NCBI GenBank assembly: GCA_964584255.1
Contig: CAZOZM010000004.1
Coordinates: 1-64,000, forward strand
Source: UBA3775 sp964584255
Lineage (GTDB): Bacteria > Bacillota > Clostridia > Lachnospirales > Lachnospiraceae
Direction of reading: 5' to 3'
Length of the DNA: 64,000 bases
Position numbers and translations under genes: made by a program. Below, piece after piece: positions 60,919-64,000 of the stretch (positions within the stretch are counted from its first letter, which is position 1; each line of letters begins with the position of its first letter). Below the pieces are notes generated by a model that was not told the origin of the DNA, did not search any database, and saw only the letters and a program-made list of their open reading frames with translations.

Positions 60919-62112
60919 CTATTCCTCTAAATAGTCCCTCAACTTCCGGCTTCTGCTTGGCTGACGAAGCTTTCTTAATGCTTTCGCCTCGATCTGACGG
61001 ATACGCTCTCTTGTAACATGGAACTCTGCTCCTACTTCTTCAAGAGTCCTCTGCTTTCCATCATTTAAACCAAATCTGAGTTCAAGTACTTTCTGTTCCC
61101 TGTCAGAGAGCGTCTCCAAAGCCTCTTTTATCTGCTGCCTTAGCGCCGTCTGCGTTGCTACATCCTCCGGAACCGGCATGTTGTAGTCCTGTACGAAATC
61201 TCCAAGATGCGAATCATCCTCTTCGCCGACCGGAGTCTCCAGAGAAACAGGTTCCTGACTTATTTTTGTAATCTCCGCCACTCTTTCTACCGAAATATTC
61301 ATAAATTCAGCAAGTTCGTCAGTAGTCGGTTCACGTCCAAGCTGCTGTATAAGTTCCCTTTTCGCCTTGATAAGTTTATTTATGTTTTCCACCATATGAA
61401 CCGGCACACGAATGGTACGGGCCTGGTCAGCTATGGCTCTTGTTATCGCCTGCCTTATCCACCATGTTGCATAAGTAGAAAACTTGAATCCCTTTTCATA
61501 GTCAAACTTTTCTGCCGCCTTAATGAGTCCCAGGTTACCTTCCTGTATCAGATCAAGGAACTGCATTCCACGTCCGACATATCTCTTGGCAATACTTACA
61601 ACAAGTCTTAAGTTAGCTTCTTCAAGCCTTCTTTTTGCCTCAACATCACCATTCTGTATCCTCTTAGCTAGCTCAACTTCTTCTTCAGCCGTAAGCAGAG
61701 GTACCTTTCCGATTTCCTTGAGATACATTCTGACCGGGTCATCCACACCAATTCCTTCCGGAACGGAAAGGTCAATCTGGGCAAGATTTTCCTCCTCGAT
61801 TTCACCGAGTCCATCCATTTCAAGCTTGTCCATTGACTCAATCTTGTCAATACCGGCAAAAAGTTCCTCGTCAGATATATTGGAAAGCTCTTCCAATTCC
61901 TTTTCATTAATTTCGGATACTGCATTTTCCTTCAGGACATCCACATCATTGTCTTCGAGATATCCGTAAATCATATCCATTTGTTCTTTGTTCAACTCAA
62001 ATCCTGTAAAAAACTTCTTTACCTCCTGGTAATCAAGAACGTTTTTCTTTGTCTTTGCGAAATCAAGAATTTCCCCAAGTTTATTCTGAAATGCTACCGT
62101 GTTAATATCCAT
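60919..62112 (-). CDS. rpoD: primary sigma factor SigA
   Basis: 397 residues from the ATG at 62112 (GGAG 6 nt upstream). Region 1.1 is acidic and abbreviated. Region 1.2/2 has DPVRMYLKEIGKVPLLTAEEEVELAKRIQNGD and the core GMQFLDLIQEGNLGLIKAAEKFDYEKGFKFSTYATWWIRQAITRAIADQARTIRVPVHM. Region 4 has RFGLNDGKQRTLEEVGAEFHVTRERIRQIEAKALRKL. Recognises TTGACA/TATAAT promoters, matching those seen in this window. Follows dnaG. Confidence 0.98.
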   Translation of the reverse strand: MDINTVAFQNKLGEILDFAKTKKNVLDYQEVKKFFTGFELNKEQMDMIYGYLEDNDVDVLKENAVSEINEKELEELSNISDEELFAGIDKIESMDKLEMDGLGEIEEENLAQIDLSVPEGIGVDDPVRMYLKEIGKVPLLTAEEEVELAKRIQNGDVEAKRRLEEANLRLVVSIAKRYVGRGMQFLDLIQEGNLGLIKAAEKFDYEKGFKFSTYATWWIRQAITRAIADQARTIRVPVHMVENINKLIKAKRELIQQLGREPTTDELAEFMNISVERVAEITKISQEPVSLETPVGEEDDSHLGDFVQDYNMPVPEDVATQTALRQQIKEALETLSDREQKVLELRFGLNDGKQRTLEEVGAEFHVTRERIRQIEAKALRKLRQPSRSRKLRDYLEE

Positions 62113-62139
62113 GTCAATCTCCATTTCTCCGCAGAATCT

Positions 62140-63948
62140 CTATTGTTCTTTTAATCTCCTCTGAATTGTATCAGACAGCCGCCCCAGTTTCTTTTTTTCT
62201 TCCATTGTTTTGACAAGAAGCTTTCCGTCACCTTCTTCTGATGCCTTTTGCATGTTTCTCCTTACAGAGATTTCCTTTAATCTCGTCACTGCATCCGCAA
62301 AGGCTTTGTCCAGCATTTTGTCATCACTCATCTGAAGCCATAAATCCGTTTGAAACAAATCTGAAGCTACGGTCTGTTCCTCAGGCGTTACAAATCTGTT
62401 TATAACCGCTGCCGGATTAATTTCTCTTTTTTCTCTCCTTCTTTTATATACCTCCTTGGCAACATCCTCCGGAACTCCGGTCTGAAAATCATCCGTACAG
62501 AGATATTCTTCGAGAATTCCCAGGTATTTATCATTTTCAACAGCCCATGTCAGTACAAGACTTTCGCACTCCAGCCTGTCTTTGTCATAAACCGAGCTTT
62601 TGTTTTCCTGTTTAATCTCTCGATTTACATAAGTACTGCTGTCGTTGTTTTTGTTGTCTATTCCCAAAGCCAGCCTGTTCACTCTCTGTCTGAAATTGTC
62701 AGGCGGAACATCATATCGCTTGGCGATTGCTGACATATATGTGTTTCTTTCCAATTCATCGGGATAATCAAGCATTTTTGCTGCAAGTGTTTTCAAGAGC
62801 ATGTTCTTTTCATCCGCTGATGAAAGATCGTAATTTTTCTCCGTACACTCAAGCTCAAATTCAAATCCCGGTGTTGCCTCTTCGATTCTTTTTTCAAATT
62901 CTTCTTTTCCCAAAGCCTTGATAAACTCATCCGGATCCTTATACGGTGCAAGCCTCAACACCTTTGCACTTATTCCGACTGCCCTCAATATCGGAATTGC
63001 CCTCAAGGCTGCCTTGGTGCCCGCTCCGTCACTGTCATATGAAATAACCGCTCTTTGTGAATATCTGGCCATCAGTCTTGCCTGTAATCCGGTAAGTGCC
63101 GTACCAAGACTTGCAACCGCATTGTCAAACCCTGCCTGATGCAATGCTATGACATCCATATATCCTTCACATAAAAGCAAGTATCCGGCCCTCGATTTAC
63201 GGGCTATATTCATTGCATATAAATTACGGCTTTTATCGAAAATTTCCGTTTCTGCCGAATTAAGATACTTCGGCTCTCCGTCCCCCATAACTCTTCCGCC
63301 AAATGCAATTACTCTGTTGTTTATGTCCATTATAGGAAACATGACACGGTTCCAGAACTTATCATAAACTCCGTTTCGCTCACTGTAACCGAATATCCCG
63401 GAAGCCTTAAGTATTTCACTGTCATAGCCTTCCCGCCTTAACATCTCATATAATTCCGAACCTGATTTTTTCGAGTATCCCAAACCGAACCGGAGAATTA
63501 TTTCATCCGAAAGATTTCTGTTTCTCAGGTATTCATAACCTACCCGTCCTTCGGCTGTTCTCAGTGTTTTATGGTAGAAAACCGCCGTTTTTTTGTATAT
63601 GTCCATCAGATTCTTTTTTCTCTTGGCATAATTCTGTTTTTCCTCGGAATACTCCGCCTCCGGCAACTCGACTCCGCTTCTGTCCGCCAAAAGCTTCAAT
63701 GCCTCCGGAAACGACATGCTTTCATATTCCATTATAAATGTAATGACATTACCGGCTTTTCCGCATCCGAAACATTTATATATCTGTCTGGCCGGATTAA
63801 CACTGAACGAAGGAGTCTTTTCGTTATGGAAAGGACAAAGTCCCTGATAATTGCTGCCTCTTCTGTTCAGTTTTATATAAGAACCGATTACGTCAGCAAT
63901 ATCATTTTTTCTTCTTACCTCTTCTATTATCTCTTCAGAATAAAACAT
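62140..63948 (-). CDS. dnaG: DNA primase
   Basis: 602 residues from the ATG at 63948 (GGAGG upstream). The N-terminal zinc domain has GLCPFHNEKTPSFSV and YKCFGCGKAGNVITF (CHC2 type). The TOPRIM core has LLCEGYMDVIALHQAGFDNAVASLGTALT with Glu and the DxD motif SYDSDGAGTKAALRA. A helicase-interacting C-terminal domain follows. Synthesises primers at the replication fork. First gene of the dnaG-rpoD-trmK macromolecular synthesis operon; its promoter lies outside or at the very edge of the window. Confidence 0.97.
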   Translation of the reverse strand: MFYSEEIIEEVRRKNDIADVIGSYIKLNRRGSNYQGLCPFHNEKTPSFSVNPARQIYKCFGCGKAGNVITFIMEYESMSFPEALKLLADRSGVELPEAEYSEEKQNYAKRKKNLMDIYKKTAVFYHKTLRTAEGRVGYEYLRNRNLSDEIILRFGLGYSKKSGSELYEMLRREGYDSEILKASGIFGYSERNGVYDKFWNRVMFPIMDINNRVIAFGGRVMGDGEPKYLNSAETEIFDKSRNLYAMNIARKSRAGYLLLCEGYMDVIALHQAGFDNAVASLGTALTGLQARLMARYSQRAVISYDSDGAGTKAALRAIPILRAVGISAKVLRLAPYKDPDEFIKALGKEEFEKRIEEATPGFEFELECTEKNYDLSSADEKNMLLKTLAAKMLDYPDELERNTYMSAIAKRYDVPPDNFRQRVNRLALGIDNKNNDSSTYVNREIKQENKSSVYDKDRLECESLVLTWAVENDKYLGILEEYLCTDDFQTGVPEDVAKEVYKRRREKREINPAAVINRFVTPEEQTVASDLFQTDLWLQMSDDKMLDKAFADAVTRLKEISVRRNMQKASEEGDGKLLVKTMEEKKKLGRLSDTIQRRLKEQ

Positions 63949-64000
63949 GCCGTCCTCCGTCGTTTTTAGTACCGTCCGCATTTAAATTCCATTATTAGTA

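Overview
The window looks like a chromosomal segment from a low-GC, endospore-forming Clostridia bacterium, most likely a gut Lachnospiraceae. The reasons are a complete spoIIIAA-AH operon, spo0A, spoIVB and spoIID, a Clostridia-type order (asp23-nusB-xseA-xseB-ispA-dxs-tlyA-nadK-argR-recN-spoIVB-spo0A), and a MurE with the meso-diaminopimelate signature DNPR. Genus and species cannot be fixed from sequence reading alone. From about 6.8 kb onward almost every gene is on the minus strand.

Left edge (1-6.8 kb): a decayed CHASE2 sensor-domain remnant (minus), then a plus-strand sugar cluster of an AraC-type regulator, a GH59-like galactosidase and a GH35 beta-galactosidase, followed by a protein with two XRE-type helix-turn-helix domains. 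A near-perfect hairpin terminator separates these from the housekeeping block.

6.8-22.6 kb: one long minus-strand run, murE-murF-priA-def-fmt-rsmB-rlmN-prpC-prkC-rsgA-rpe, joining peptidoglycan precursor synthesis, replication restart, formyl-Met handling, rRNA methylation and a PASTA kinase/phosphatase pair. Upstream of it are glgA and spo0A, each with a recognisable promoter.

22.9-29.4 kb: an accessory stretch separates spo0A from spoIVB, which are usually neighbours. It holds a SIMPL protein, an FMN-binding PPOX-family protein, a three-gene plus-strand unit (unknown, GIY-YIG nuclease-like, unknown), a membrane methyltransferase behind a strong promoter with a 16-bp palindromic operator, and a YjbR / ArsC-Spx / metallo-beta-lactamase / AraC group. 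Structured repeat-like sequences lie inside it and at its spoIVB edge.

29.7-48 kb: spoIVB, recN, yebC, argR, nadK, tlyA, dxs, ispA, xseB, xseA, nusB, asp23, then spoIIIAH-AA and an unusually long spoIID. This block carries isoprenoid precursor synthesis, NADP supply, DNA repair and the mother-cell/forespore channel.

48-58 kb: dapB-dapA (lysine/DAP), a two-OB-fold protein, typA, a serine hydrolase, a DUF368 membrane protein, thrC and a SleB-like cell wall hydrolase with a WalR-box-like direct repeat upstream.

58-64 kb: rnpB (RNase P RNA), then the macromolecular synthesis operon dnaG-rpoD-trmK followed by a nucleoside kinase. No tRNA, rRNA, CRISPR array, intact transposase or prophage was seen. 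Where several starts were possible, I chose the one with a Shine-Dalgarno sequence at normal spacing.
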